Part shown: one piece after another, positions 32,050 to 44,768 of the stretch
Position numbering within the stretch: the stretch's first letter is position 1
Layout of the letters: each line of letters opens with the position of its first letter
Assembly: GCA_009760855.2 (NCBI GenBank)
Contig: WPIO01000191.1
Coordinates: forward strand, 32,501 to 96,500
Length of the DNA stretch: 64,000 nucleotides
Direction: 5' to 3'
DNA from: Cristatella mucedo
Lineage: Eukaryota; Bryozoa; Phylactolaemata; Cristatellidae
Notes under the pieces: generated by a model
Told to the model about the DNA's origin: nothing
Databases searched by the model: none
What the model saw: the letters and a program-made list of their open reading frames with translations, nothing else
Position numbers and translations under genes: made by a program

Positions 32050-32929
32050 GTGACGGGGTTCCTGCGACGCCGTTAGCTTAACACTTTAGGACGTCTGTAC
32101 CGACAATCGCATGGACTCGCTGTACGTGGTCTCGTTCGCCGTCGTTCGCTGCAGTTCGCCCTCGCTCGCGGAACGCGGAAGCTGTCTTGCTCCTGCTCAG
32201 CACACCGCCGGGACGCGGCGACGTGGCGCTTCGCGCGGGAACGAGGAAGCGGAGCTCAAGCGCGGCGCCCCGGCGATGCACCGCAGGCCGGCAAGGCGGG
32301 ACTTGCTTTGTTGAGGTGAGACCGTTTGTAGAATTGGATTAGGGCGGCTAAATTTAGGATAGGATTAGGGGTGGCTATTTGTAGCATTCGATGGGGGGGG
32401 GGTTGGCCTCCCGGAATTTAGATGGCTTAAATGACGTCGGTCCGACAAGGACCCGAGTAAATGATGCTGATGACGAAGGCATGCGGAGGCCCACCCACGA
32501 GGTCGTGTCCTCATCGTGCGTCCGTAGCGAGCGGAGCTCCGTCGCGCGGCGGCCGCGCGACTGACGCGGCCCCTTCCCTCCTTCTGTCTCGTGCCCTCCA
32601 CATGAGTGTGTCGAAGAAGATGGTGACGAGCGCGTCTGCACGCATCCGGTGGTGGCTCGCGATCTGCAGGAGGCTCAAAGGTCAAAGAGTGAAGCTTACT
32701 GTAAAGCATGACGAAAGAAAAGCATAGAGCGCGCATGGCGTGAGCCGCCTGCAGTCATTTATTTCGGTCAATTCGGCAGCTCCATAGTAGCAGCAATGAC
32801 TGCTGGTGGCCGCCGCGGCTGCGAAGCCGCTGACATGCTGATACTGCTGCTGCCGCTAATACTGCGAAGCCGCACGGCCACCGGCGGAGCAATGAGTATT
32901 TGGATGAAGTATGTAATTTGGATTGAACT

Positions 32930-33340
32930 TAAGCAATGTTAGGTACCTGAAGGTGAGCAGACTTAACTGTGGAGCTGATGCGGTCTTCATGTGAAAGGTC
33001 ACTTTGGAACTGAACATCCTAATTAATAATAATGATAATAATAGTCATACAGACATTTTAGTAGCACCCTAAATAGCACCCTGCATGTCTCTCCAGGCAC
33101 CTTGCAGATGCTGTATTGAAGGCATGACCAAATGATTCGTGATAAAATTCGTAACACCATCAAGCATAACACTGTCCGACGGACATGCACAGTTCAAGAC
33201 ATAGATATGATTAGTAGTAGCAGGAACAGTATCATCAAGCACATGCATACGACAAGGGAGTTGGAAAAACTCAACGTTCCTGATGGCCGGGAGTGATCAA
33301 TGTAAAGATATTACTGGGTGATATCTGCATGGAAGTGAAA
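32930..33340 (-). mobile_element. L2-like LINE 3' fragments
   Basis: The post-RT complement ends at GGTCACTTTGGAACTGAACA, followed by AATAATAATGATAATAAT and the 3' UTR of the same or another element. This is the junction type described at 13570-14040. Confidence 0.65.
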
Positions 33341-35070
33341 GCGGACCAAGCACAGACCCCTGAGGTATAACGTCCGTTAGTGATTTCTCGGATGATGTTG
33401 TCCGTTCACATCAATACTCTCAAGCAATACTCAGTAGTCAATCATTAATCATAAGTATTTAAATTCTCAATATCAATACTATAAGTGAGAAGAATCGATG
33501 AGTCAACAGAGCAGACGAGGAAGTGAGTAGCATGGAACTAGCACCTCAGGACGGCTGGAAAGGATATGCCATAGTCGGCCACCTGAGAGTTGATGTCGCT
33601 TAAGCATTTTGGAAGTGAGTTCCACATTTGAGAACGTGCAGAGAAAAAGCTTCCGTCGCTAATGATCTTTAAGCGGAGGAATGAGAAAGCTAGTGTTTTT
33701 TCGATTAAGGACCTGAAGGCACTAAGATATGAATATGGTGCAGTAGTCCAGCAACGTATTAAGGAGCCAAGCCGAGGCGGATTTTGTGGGTCACCTGCGG
33801 TATTTATCTGTTACGTGACTCGCCACCATCTGGTATCAAATCAAAGAAGACACATGGTTGAACCATAGATATTTGTTAACTAACCTAGCAAGCAGCCGCA
33901 TTCATAACCGGCTGCAGTGGCCGGTAAATGTTTCCGATAGCCTAGCCAAAAGGGAATTACAATAATCTAGCCACAGCAGAACCAAATAGCTAGTTCACAC
34001 TTGCTAGGTTCAAAGGTGCACTATAAGAGTTAAGCTGGTCTGAAAAAACTCTTTCACGTGTTTGTGATATGAACGACAACTGAAAGTAGGCCGAATTTAC
34101 TGAGGAGCTGATGCAGTCATCTAGCGAAAGATTTCTTTGAAAATGGACACCCAGATTATTTGCCGATGATAGAAAAGATATTCTTACCTAACCAATTCTG
34201 TGAGAAAGCTTTCCGATTTGTGAGTCCAACTAGGTTCCCCCTAATAATGATAAATGATAACAATGCTTTTGATATATCGCTCATAGAGAACTCACTCAAT
34301 CTCTTTCTAGGTACTTTACATTTGCTGCAACGGAAACACTATCGAATGGTAAGTGGTAGCATGCTCAGTAAACAACAAGAATAACATGGTTAGGGGTGAC
34401 ATGCACAAGGTCACAATGCAAGTATCGTTAGAGGCAGCATGCACAGTGTCAAAACGCATAAGCACATAACGAACGAATCACAGGGACCCCTAACTAGTAA
34501 GCAGGTTTTATCGTTATTCAATTTCACAAAGTTTGCTCTCATCGCATCCAGGTTGTCGATGTCAGCAACACAGTCGGCAGGAGAGTGGAGAATGTGTGAC
34601 GTACTGGAACGCTGGCATAATACAGTAATTACAAGCGAAGGCGCAGCTGAGCGCCATCTACCTACAAATGACAGACTTTAGACCGGGCATAGCGATGGCG
34701 TACGATGCAGAGTAGAATTTGAGAAAAGAAGTGGACCACATGCAAGAGCCCCGGATATACCCCCCAGACTTGAGCGATCCCTCGGACGATTGCAGCCAGC
34801 AGACATTTATGCTCCTATGTGCATCTAAGCAACTTGCATCTACCTAACTATCTATTGCAATCTCATCAACTTGCACCAACTGTTGCCGGGCTAGGAGCTA
34901 AGTATGCTCGATGGTGCGTGTGCGCGCGTTTGTACGTGTAGGGGGTAGGCATCCATCCGATCTTCCTGGTGCGGAGATTTCTCGCGACACTGCTGAGATT
35001 GACCGCCGGCGCCTGCCGGCAGCTCCACGTACGGCTGGACTGTACTACGGCATTGCCAGGCACCGTGGTA
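33341..35070 (-). mobile_element. Second retroelement-like repeat, copy 2
   Basis: It matches 16890-18240 in order and orientation, and its first 260 bases match 50145-50400 inverted. An L2-like tail is inserted at about 34235-34490. It ends in the shared block TTTCTCGCGACACTG. 35070-35880 after it is unassigned. Confidence 0.55.
34235..34490 (-). mobile_element. L2-like tail inserted in the second repeat
   Basis: ATGATAAATGATAACAATGC, then the complement of the stem-loop and 3' UTR. The host repeat resumes at AACTAGTAAGCAGG, matching 17500. Confidence 0.65.
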
Positions 35071-35879
35071 AGCTGATGTTGCCAGCTGGTAACACGAAGC
35101 ATGCTTTCGTCTGCACAGCAGTAATTCTATTCGATAAGATACCGAACTATAGCAGACCCGTACAACCACGAAATGGGCTTGTCATATTCACCAGAAATAG
35201 CTGCAGTCCTGCCGACTCCAAACCGTACCCAACGGTTCGGCCTCAGGGCAAAGATGACCGAGTAAGCAGGTGCCAATCGCCTTATAAACAATTAGCCCCT
35301 AATTAATGCATCCAAAAATCGTCCGGTCGTGACCGTAGGCATCGGCCAAGCCAGTGACCCTTACCACATTACAGCCGTCCGGTCCCAGCCAACTGAAACT
35401 AGCCTGGGTACAGGTGTATGACCTTCCGGGGGCGTACTCCCAGGCTGGGTTACGCCAAGCTCGATAAACCAAATTTCAGCACTCCTAGCCGCAGAATCTC
35501 AATGCGGTTCGTACTTCACCGTCATGGGAAGGTGAGCATGTATCTGCAACTATCCTCACTGTGGTTATGATATTCAACTGTCACAGGGGCTCCACTTTTT
35601 CAGTGTCGGCTCGTGAGTGTGAGGCCCCATAAACACAATTACAAAGCCATTACTAAGCTGAGCTATGGAGCAGCAGAATTTCAAAATGGAGGCGAATATT
35701 CGATGAGCTCCAATCCAAGTGCGATAAACATGAAAACTCCAGGAGCAAATTTGTTGGGTGAGCTTGATATATTTGTCTATGCTATCTCGCACTACATACT
35801 TGAATGCTTTATCAAGCTGCACTTTCCTTTGGCTTGACACTAGGAGATTCCGATTTCCTGGATGCAGCAGACGGGGCGG

Positions 35880-36189
35880 TACTCGTACTAACATTTATGA
35901 AGTGTCCTATAGAACATCGACGGACTGGACTGCACGTACGCCTGGGAATGCCGCCCATCGGCAGTCGTTGGACGTGCGACGCTCGTCTTCTCCGACGCAG
36001 CCGAGTAGCCCACATGCACCAGCAGCTCTTCTCATAGCCGAGAAGCCCACGTGCTCGCCTGCAGCATACGCAGAAACCCGGCTGCTGCCGACGCCACTGC
36101 AGGTCCCGCATGAACCAGTGGGCCAGCATTCGCATCGGGAATCTTCGAAACTTCTTCGAAGTTCGCAGTACTCCAGGAGCGATGCTTGA
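35880..36189 (+). other. Conserved reading frame abutting a LINE, copy 1
   Basis: The frame ending in TGA 36187-36189 shares residues with the minus-strand frame at 57596-57871: AETRLLPTPLQ against RETQVLPTPLQ, and HRES followed by a SRSDA or FRSEA end. Both stop and are followed at once by the same LINE sequence (ATATTTGTGCT). I do not recognise the protein. It may be a captured exon or simply non-coding DNA of a duplicated composite. Confidence 0.4.
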
Positions 36190-36985
36190 ATATTTGTGCT
36201 TCGATCAGTCTCAGCCATCAACCACGCCGAATTTTTTCAGCTACCTTGCAGCATGCATTGATGATATCCACACATGGACGGCAGCTAACGTTCTTACATG
36301 GAATGATTATACAACCAACTTATTAGTTGAAGGCAAGCCAAGTTTCAGTCTGAGGCTGGAACACTTGAAGCTTAAAATCGGCGAAGCCCGTATATCTGCT
36401 GTTCAATCTTGATACCATCTAGGTGTCTTCGTCTAAAGTGACCATTCATTAGAAGACATAAGCTCCTTAGTCAAGTCTGCCTACTTTCAGTTACGTATCA
36501 TTAGTTAAATTTGGCATTGCTAATTCAGGGATAAAACAATAAAACTGGTCCATGAATTTGCGACATTCTTTCTCGACTTCCGTAATTCAGTGCTTGCTGG
36601 TCTACCAGAATTTCGGTCGTGAACGACGCAGTGTTGCCACATCCCACCACTGCTCGCCGACCTGAACTTCCCCCCACCGAATAAGCAGCGTATCTCCTGC
36701 TAACTTCTGTCACCTACTTATTGGTCCCTCCAGTTTCTTCCTTCGCCCTTGACCTACCCTGACTACATCTTCTACTGTCAAGTTTTTCTATTCAAAAAGT
36801 CGTTTAGCTCCACCTCGAACCAAGCTCAAAGCCTGTGGCCACCGTGCCTTAATACTTTCCAAAACCAACAACTTAATATCGACTGACATCATAATTCACT
36901 AACCCCTGGCTCGACGATACTTGAGAATATGCTAAAACGGACCAGTTCGGTAAGGCGTCGGCTGGGTGCGGATGAATGTTCCTCT
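36190..36985 (+). mobile_element. L2-like LINE RT and C-terminal fragment
   Basis: It begins inside the RT just after YADD (YLCFDQSQPS), continues through IDDIHTWTAANVLTWNDYT and the C-terminal region, and is disrupted by stops. It joins the conserved frame upstream at 36189/36190. Confidence 0.75.
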
Positions 36986-37029
36986 CCCTGTGCTGACCAA
37001 ATGGCCGGCTTTCTTTACAGTAGGCCTTT

Positions 37030-38500
37030 TGGGCTTAATATTCACGGCGGCAATATTGAGAGGGCGATGGTTCGTTAACTAGTCGATTATAGGCCTGATC
37101 AGCCTGCGGATGTCATGTGCGGATGTGATGCCAGTGATGTTTGTGCTGCCTTTTGCGTAGCGAATAATCAAGTCATCGATCAGTCAATGTTTAGCCAACT
37201 TTCAAGTCCGGGAGAGAAGTGCATGTACCCATTATTGAAATTTCGATATGGGATCAAAGCCAACTATTGCTGTCCCTATGAGATCAATAGGAGATCTTTG
37301 CGACCTTTCTCTGCAAGGAGTCTCCTCGTTAATGCATCAAACTGTGCCTTCTCGCAGCAAGCCCAGATGATGGCGAGAGCGTGGCAATCCAACTCGTTTT
37401 ATATGCACGACGCCATTTGATGGGTTCTGTAAGTGCATTACCTCCATGGTCGCCTCCATGTCCTATAAGCACACAGCTTGGGAGGCGGAGCCTGGTGACT
37501 GGAAGCTGCAAGGTCTGGTCGGTGCAGTCCCCTAAATTCAGAGCCGACGAGCCGTGACGGCACACTAGGTAGGGTGGTTGCTTATACGACCTCGGTCCCG
37601 AGGTCGTGGGTTGTTTTCCTGCCGTGGGCGATCCTTTATCGCTGCTGCAAGCGGTGGTGAGAGCCTTTAAGGCTTACCTATAGCTATGCAAAAGAGGATG
37701 TTCAATCACCTATGACAATTTTTGAACTGAGTTTCTATTCTCTCAGCAGACTCGTGTCCTGTAACCAGTTTTCGGCATCCCAGTAGGCATGCAACTTACC
37801 GGCGAGCGAGTCATGCATGCATCGACTTCCGGGAGATAGACAGGAGGCATCGGCGACTCGTTTAATGGAGGCAAGGCTAGGGCTAGACAAGTGAATGGCG
37901 ATCGAAGTGATGATGGTGGCCTCATCTCCGGCGAGTAGGTAAGTTCGGTGCCTAAGCCGTTCGATTGTTTGCCATGCTATTTTTAACGAATTTCACGAGA
38001 ATTTCAACTTTCATGCACTGAATAGAATAAAGAGGTGGGGAAGAGGGAAAGTACACAGGCTCTTGGCCTAGCCTCCCACGCAGCTGCCTGTCTGTTTGGG
38101 CGTAGTTTAGTACCGGGCAACGATCGATGGGCTGCTTCGGTCTACTCGCCTCCCGGAATGCCCTCGTGACGCAGCTCGGCTTGTCACTTTCTCTTTGATG
38201 CGTGAGATTTAGTCTGGCGGCCACGGAGGTTGCTCGAAAGAGCAGATTAATCATTGAGTGCTCTCTAGATATCACTACTGCACGAGCAGCTCAGCCCGCT
38301 CAGTGCCTGCTCAGTAAGCCGGTATTTCTGGGTATGAACTGGGCGTGATACACGGGTTCATCTAACACAGTTGTCGATTTATGTGTCGAGCTCACTTTAT
38401 GCTATTCTCGAAATTCTTACAGCAGCTAATAGTGAGTCGATCTGTCGTCATTTTGCATAGAGGCAGCTCAGTTACCTGCAACGAGCCTTTGTGCTAATCG
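37030..38500 (+). repeat. Duplication unit D3 (5' part)
   Basis: The block matches D2 from 29690 onward and D5 from 48465 onward, and its part after the SINE matches 55330-55930 and 63672-64000. It carries a SINE at 37549-37715. The unit stops before the gene. 38500-38770 is unassigned. Confidence 0.7.
37549..37715 (+). mobile_element. tRNA-derived SINE inside unit D3
   Basis: GAGCCGTGACGGCACACTAG, then a B-box region GTGGGTTGTTTTCC (degenerate) and GATCCTTTATCG. Its 3' end (GCAAAAGAGGATGTTCAATC) is still attached to unit D7 at 55326, where the rest has been lost. Confidence 0.8.
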
Positions 38501-38769
38501 CCGAAATTTAGCTCAATCTGTGGGTCGACGACCCTGTATAAGCTGGCGTTAACTGCCGGTAGCACTCAGATTCCCATCTCGCCTGCTTGACGTGTAGACC
38601 AGGCTGGTAGAGGTTGAGAGCCCAGGAAAAAAGCTCTCCAGGCCACACCCCTGTCGTTTCTTCTTGTTCGGCAATTGTAGACACAAGATGAGAAGCATGC
38701 AAGCTTCTGGCAATCATCGGTGACAAAGAGGCGTCTCGTGGGTGAGACTGAAAGTGAAACGGGTGACTG

Positions 38770-40010
38770 GAAGCAATGAATCACTTGAAGTCCCAGCCCC
38801 TTTCAAAGTGCTGTAGTCAGGCCACTACTCATGGACGCACCACTGGACCAAGAGAACTTGAGAAAATTTTGCCCTCTCTTGTCTGGTTTTAGAGCTAAGC
38901 ACTATGTGGAGTCAGAATGGCTTCGAGTGTACAATGACCTACTTAGGAATGCAGACTTAGGTAGAGTCTCTCTGCTTGTTTTTCTCGATCTTTCGGCAGC
39001 TTTTTGAAACTATCAATCACCATGTTCTTCTTGAGCGCCTATCATCTCGCCTGGGCATCACTGGCACTGCTCTGCAGTGTTTCAGGCCCTATCTCAGCAG
39101 GAGACTCCAGAGTATTGATGTGAATGGATAAAGATCATCCGAGGAGCCTCTGAAATATTGTGTACCTCAAGACTCGGTGCTTGACCCTAATCTTTTAATG
39201 GTTTTATACTCTTCCTCTCGCCGGTGTGATTGCCAAGCATAATCTTGGTTTCACATCTACTCAGTTGATACCTCTGCTTTGACAATCCATTAAACCTTAG
39301 TTTTGATCCCTTTCAGCCTTTGAGCACACTGATTTAATCGAACGTCCTTGCTGCACGTATTGATAACATACACACAGGGATGGCAGCAAACTCTCCTAAA
39401 TTGAACGATGATAAAACCAACTTCTGCTTTCTGGTTATGAGCAAACCAAGTGCGATTCAGAAATTAGAAAGGTTAACGCTCACAATCGGCTCTGCCAGCA
39501 TTCGTCATATTAAAGCTACACAATATCCAGACATTCTGTTCGAAGGTTACCTTTCATTAAACAACCACATCGGCTCCATGGTCTAGTCTGTCTGCTATCA
39601 GCTACAAACGATTGCTAAAAGTGAGGCTTGCTTAGATAGGGACACCTCAACTAAATTGGTCCATTAATTTGCAGCATGCGGTCTCGATTTCTGTAACTCA
39701 CTACTTGTTGGCCTACCGGCCTGTGCAATACAACACGCAACTTGTGCCACACACTGCAGGTAAGTTTATTGGTCGTGAGAGTCGCATTTGTCAGACCACA
39801 CCACTTTTCGCCGATCGGCACTGGCTCCCAGTCAAGCAAAGCATCGACTTGAAGGTTTTGTCACTCAATTTTAGGTTCTTTCATTCTTCGGTTCGGCTTA
39901 ATTATCAGAAATACTGTCCTGCCAAGCTAAGCACGCACCTCTCGCTTTTCGGAATCTAACAGTTTATCTAGGCATCGTAAACACTTCAAATCGTTTGCAA
40001 TCTGTGCTTT
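38770..40010 (+). mobile_element. L2-like LINE with internal deletion
   Basis: A linker fragment (APFKVL, then LDQENLRKF) is joined directly to SGFRAKHYVESEWLRVYNDL, so the segment between is deleted. RT traces follow, then WMAANSPKLNDDKTN-like sequence and the C-terminal region to about 40010. It is closely similar to 55930-57115, sharing the odd insert LTLV-LIPFSL near 39296 and 56399. Confidence 0.78.
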
Positions 40011-40014
40011 AATA

Positions 40015-41270
40015 GTAATATTAACAATAGTAAGAACGATACGTTTGATATAGCTTCCTGAGAAAACTCAATCTCTTTCTAGGCATTTTAAATTGCTTCA
40101 AAGTCAACACGATCGAATGGCCAGTGGTAGCATGCTCATCGACAGTAAGCACAACATGATTGTTGGTGCCATCCACACAGTCAGCATGCAAATAGCGGTT
40201 AGCGGCAGCATGCAAAGCCTTAGTACGCATAAGCACAGACAAGACGAGTCACGTGGATCCTGTAAATGCTGTGATAGAAAAATGCGTTTTTTAATTTGTT
40301 TTTTAAATATGGACAAGTCAAGGAATGTCGAGACTCAAGCTGGTAGTGAGTTCCAAGCTTTGGGAGCATACGAACTGAAAGCACTGTCTCCGAAGAATTT
40401 GAGATTGGTTTTGAGGTATGGGTAAACAGTTAGATTCCGAAAAGCTGGCGGTATGATGGTTAGCCTAATTGGGGAGTAGATCTGATAGGTAGGCTGGAGC
40501 TATAGAATGAAGGGACCTAAAAGCGAGTGAGATAACCTTGAAGTTGATGCATATCTTTACTGGGAACTACTGCAGGTTAGCGATAAGTGGTGAGCTGTGG
40601 CAACGGCGACGCTCGCCATTGACAAGCACAGCTGTAAAGTTTTGCACCAGCTGTGAGCGCCTGATTATAAATACCAGTATACAAGCCATTAGTGAGTTAC
40701 AGAAGTCAAGAAGGTATGTCACCAATTCATAGACTTACTTTGATGCTGTATCACTGTCTAAATAAGCCCGACTTTTAGCAATTGTATGTAGCTGAAAGTA
40801 GGCAGACGTGAATGTGGAGCTGACATAGTCTTCTAGCTAAAGGTCACTTTGGAACATGACACCTAGATTTTGTGCAGAATCAACAGGAGATATGCTGGCA
40901 GAACCGATTTTTAGCAATAGCCTTTCCAATTTCTGAAGCACACTTGGTTTGCCTATTGCTAGTAAGGTGGTTTTATCCTCAGTCAATTCAAGAAAGTGTG
41001 CTGCCATCCACGCGTGCATCTCATCAGTACTTGCAGCAAGGGAGCTGAGAGTATTTGTCGTGGTGGAGGTGATCAAAGCAAAGGCAGAACGGAGAGTCAT
41101 CTACATAGAAGTGAATGTGGCAAGAGGGGTAGTATTATCCATAAAAAACCGGACCAAGCACATATCCCTGAGGTACCTAATATATTGAGATTCCTTGGAT
41201 ACTCTTTTTCCACTGACATCAATTCTCTGGAGTCTACCACCAAGATAGGACGTGAACCAATACAATGCGG
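40015..41270 (-). mobile_element. L2-like LINE 3' half
   Basis: From an AATATTAACAATAGTAAGAA tail through the 3' UTR to the C-terminal region and the post-YADD part, the minus strand encodes SSLAASTDEMHAWMAAHFLE and SVLQKLERLLLKIGSASISP (40837-41100). It is tail-to-tail with the previous LINE and runs into a GA array. Confidence 0.8.
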
Positions 41271-41284
41271 AGCCAGTGATGAGA

Positions 41285-41505
<221 letters not shown>

Positions 41506-41507
41506 TA

Positions 41508-41670
41508 GAGCCGTGATGGCACACTGGATAAGGTGGTTGCTTTCGCGACCTCGGTCCCGAGGTCGTGGGTTCAATTCCCGCGGTTGGCGATCCTTTATCG
41601 CCACTGCAAGTGGTGGTGATAGCCGTAAAGGCTGTACAGAATGAGGCTGTTTAATAAGCTAGGATGTATT
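41508..41670 (+). mobile_element. tRNA-derived SINE
   Basis: GAGCCGTGATGGCACACTGG (A-box region), GTGGGTTCAATTCC (B box), GATCCTTTATCGCC and the final TAATAAGCTAGGAT. It is one of the best-kept promoters among the SINE copies and lies directly after the GA array. Confidence 0.82.
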
Positions 41671-41689
41671 TATTATTTATTATCAGTTG

Positions 41690-42240
41690 GTAGTATGCTG
41701 TGGCGACTGAGATGCTCACGACAGTAAAGCCTTGCTGCAGAGTTTTGCACCAGCAGTAAATGCCTAATAGCACAGGTTGGTATCACCAGCTAGTTGTGAC
41801 TCACAGGAGTCAAGATCGGTTGTCATAATGTCATGGACCAAGTTGGATGTAGTATGGCTATCTGAGCGAGATCAAACTTTAGTAAAGTTATGTACGTGAA
41901 GGTAGGCAGACTTTACTTTCGACTTAATGTCGTCATCTAGTGTAAGGTCACTTTAGAACTGGACATCTAAGTTAATAACAATAACGATAATATAGTCATG
42001 CATTTCAATAGCAACCTAAAATATTTGAATGTCTTTCCAGGCATGTGACAGATGCTGCACATATAGCACGACAAAACTATTTCGTAATAAGAATTGAAAC
42101 GCGATCAAGCCTTACGTTGTTTGACGGATATGGGCGGACCAAGATAAATATATATTGTTAGTTACAGCAGCAACGGTATCACCTAGCGAAAACACGCAAA
42201 TACTTAAGGCAATACTCATCGATCCTAGCAAAGGCCAATT
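41690..42240 (-). mobile_element. L2-like LINE fragments (composite junction)
   Basis: The post-RT complement up to GGTCACTTTAGAACTGGACA joins a second minus-strand tail and 3' UTR. The whole stretch to 42430 reappears inverted at 61850-62620. Confidence 0.65.
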
Positions 42241-42889
42241 CTTGATTCTATATACAAATTGTTGAATCATGGACGCGCAATCAAAAATGATGACGTCAAC
42301 GTACGACCATCTCCTTAACCGTTCGCAGGCTAGCTCCTAACCTAGTGATCCTTGTGATGATTTAGCTTTTTTGTCCATAAGATAGACAAGATCAGGGAAT
42401 ATATCCACGCGATAGCAGCCTCCCACCTGGAATGTATTCTCTCAATTCCTTGCAGCACCTCAATGTCTACATTTAGAGAGGTCACTAGTAACCTTGTTCT
42501 GAAGTTCATATCCAAATAAAAAAAAATAATAAATAGTTCTTTGGACGCTGTTCCCTATCCCAGCTTCTACGATGTATTTATTGGCAGCTTCCACGCACGA
42601 CTAAAGTAATTAATAAGTTATTAGTCCGAGGTCATTTCCCAGCACCTCTCATAACGGCTGTAGGCCGGCCACTACTTATCAGAGCAACGCTAGACCAAGA
42701 TGACTTGAGCAACTACCGCTCACTCTCAATGCTACCGCTCCTTTCAAAGACATTTATAAGATTCGTGGCAGACCAGCTGAACTCACGTATTACAACTTCA
42801 AGCCGTGCTAGTAAGTTGTAGTCTAGTTTTTATGGCTAATCACCCGTTCGAGTCAGAATTGCATCGGGTGTACTACGACCTACTTGGCG
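42241..42889 (+). mobile_element. L2-like LINE 5' part
   Basis: The pre-RT linker and early RT are recognisable (ACCATCTCCTTAACC block, ATLDQDDLSNYRSLSMLP). It ends at a HPFESELHRVYYDLL-type block (about 42840-42890), where unit D4 begins. Confidence 0.7.
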
Positions 42890-42920
42890 TGGCTGTCGGT
42901 CCATCCGGACGAAAAGCCCG

Positions 42921-43004
42921 CGGGCAATTACGGGCAATTACGGGCAATTACGGACAATTACGGGCAATTACGGGCAATTACGGGCAATTACGGGCAATTA
43001 CGGG
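42921..43004 (+). repeat. 10-bp minisatellite, eight units
   Basis: CGGGCAATTA is repeated eight times (one unit CGGACAATTA), followed by a partial unit. At the homologous place D2 has a single GCGGGCATTTATCG, so the array grew within this copy. Confidence 0.95.
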
Positions 43005-43438
43005 CGGGCTGCTGCCGTTGCTAGTCACCTCCTGGAATGAACTCGAAAGAAAAATTCTGCCGCACGAGTGATGCACCGCTCACCAGCTCGGCCCGCTAGC
43101 TCCGCGGCTCCACTGGCTGCAAACGGCGATGCGTAGAGCCGACGTGCCGCCGCAGTAAATTTGCATATGCAGGCTCGGTGAGAGCTAGGTACGCCCAGGG
43201 CCTGATACTCGGGTTCGTCTACCGCGGCATCGTCTATTAATAGATTTCCCTCACTTTCGGCTATAGGCACAATGACCGTAGTAGCTAAGATGGCGTCATT
43301 ACTTTGTCGCTTTGCACAGAGCCAGCTCTCTTTTGGCCGATCCAGAGTTGCGGAGTCGTTGGCGGGGCGTTCGGAAAAGGCGCAATCTTTCTCCACGCCG
43401 CTGTTTTTTATCTTCTGTGACAGATATTCTACTTTCAT

Positions 43439-43439
<1 letters not shown>

Positions 43440-43469
<30 letters not shown>

Positions 43470-43470
43470 G

Positions 43471-43502
<32 letters not shown>
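43440..43502 (+). repeat. (TA)n microsatellite
   Basis: TA repeats with TATGTATGTA interruptions. It forms the tail of the minus-strand SINE that follows. Confidence 0.9.
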
Positions 43503-43640
43503 ATTCATTTATATAGCACCCCAAGAGAACTTAATCTCTATTCAGGCGCTTCACATATGCCTCGGGGCTCGAGCCCACGACCTCAGTCAGACCTTGGTCG
43601 GAGCGAGCACCTTAACCAATAGACCAAACCAGCTCGACGC
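43503..43640 (-). mobile_element. tRNA-headed SINE with LINE-type 3' tail
   Basis: On the minus strand it starts with a tRNA-like head (A box TGGTCTATTGGTTAAGG, B box GTGGGCTCGAGCCCC at 43565-43579). It runs straight into GCATATGTGAAGCGCC, AGAGATTAAGTTCTCT and a TA tail. The latter part matches the 3' stem-loop of the L2-like LINEs (9291-9345). SINEs that share a partner LINE's 3' end are known from several animals. Confidence 0.7.
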
Positions 43641-44768
43641 AAAGAGCTGTAGTAGCATTAAAGATACGAGACGCCTATCTGCCTCCGACGTCTTTCCCCC
43701 AGACTTAGCGCCCGACTCAAACTTTATAACCGATGAGAGCGAGTTCAACGGGAATATTGCCTTGGATTAAGCCTCGCGGCGGCTGGTGAATTGCGGCGAG
43801 AAAGCATATGGCGGCTAGAAAGAAAATGGCAGCATAGAAAGCGCGAAAATGCGAAAGCAGAAATCTTGTCACGAGTTCACCGACTCGACAGCGCGCGTGC
43901 GCGAGCGAGCGAATGCAGTGTCAATAGTTTCAGCGAAATGTATTGGGGCACTTCTAAAAGCAGTAAGAAATCTGCAGCTGCGATGCAATATTTTTTGAGC
44001 TACTTCATCTGTTATTCTACCGCGGCAGACCATTCAGTTCTTTTTGCGCTGAGGCGAGAAAGCGAGAAGATTGTGACGGGGTTCTTGCGGCGCTGTGTTC
44101 TCTGTACTTTGGGACTTTTCTGCTAGGGATCGCGTTTATACGATTAAACGTGGACGCGCTGTACGTTTTCTCGGTCACTCTCGCTCGCTCTCGCTCACAG
44201 AACGCGGAAGCTGTCTTGCTCCGGCTCAGCACGCCACCGGGTCGGCGACGAGGCGCTTTGCACGGGAACGCGGAAGCCAGCAGGCGCGGCGCCGCGGCCA
44301 AGGAACGCCAACAAACAACCAAACGACTCGCACACTTAGTGGGTGGAGCGAGACTGCGCACGCGTCTCACTACAATACCGCTGCCGGCGCCGCCGCTGGC
44401 GCCACCACCTTCTGTATTTAGCCGCGCTATGCGGCTTGCATGTCACCACCGTCGATGCAGCCTCCCGAGGCGTCCACAAGAGCTCGGCAGGACTCGCTGT
44501 GCTAAACAGGCGGAAGGAGCGAGACGCTAAGCGACAGAGAGCGAGCGATCTTTGCAGGTCACCTGGAAGCATTCGCTGTGTGCGGGTAACGCGAAGTCAC
44601 CTCGCCGACGCCAGCGGTCCCCGTGCTTGTCGCGTGGCGGACTCTGTTGTCGTACGTGACTGGTCACCCGGGAGCTAACTCGAGGAACTAAGCATTTCTG
44701 TAGAACCACGCGGATTGAAAGTTGGCAAGTCACAGCTGGGCGTCGGAAAGCGGCGGCAGTAGAAGCGG

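Noticed and set aside
35400-35470. 5S rRNA-like segment (GTACTCCCAGGCTGG)
   Set aside because: The likeness covers under 20 bases and the rest of a 5S gene is absent.
42921-43004. CRISPR-like repeat array
   Set aside because: The units are contiguous 10-bp repeats with no spacers, in eukaryotic DNA.
44150-44530. 126-residue frame conserved with the minus strand at 53866-54270
   Set aside because: The match is high nucleotide similarity of the duplicated upstream region. In D2 (32111-32314) the frame is broken and shifted, so I treat it as non-coding.
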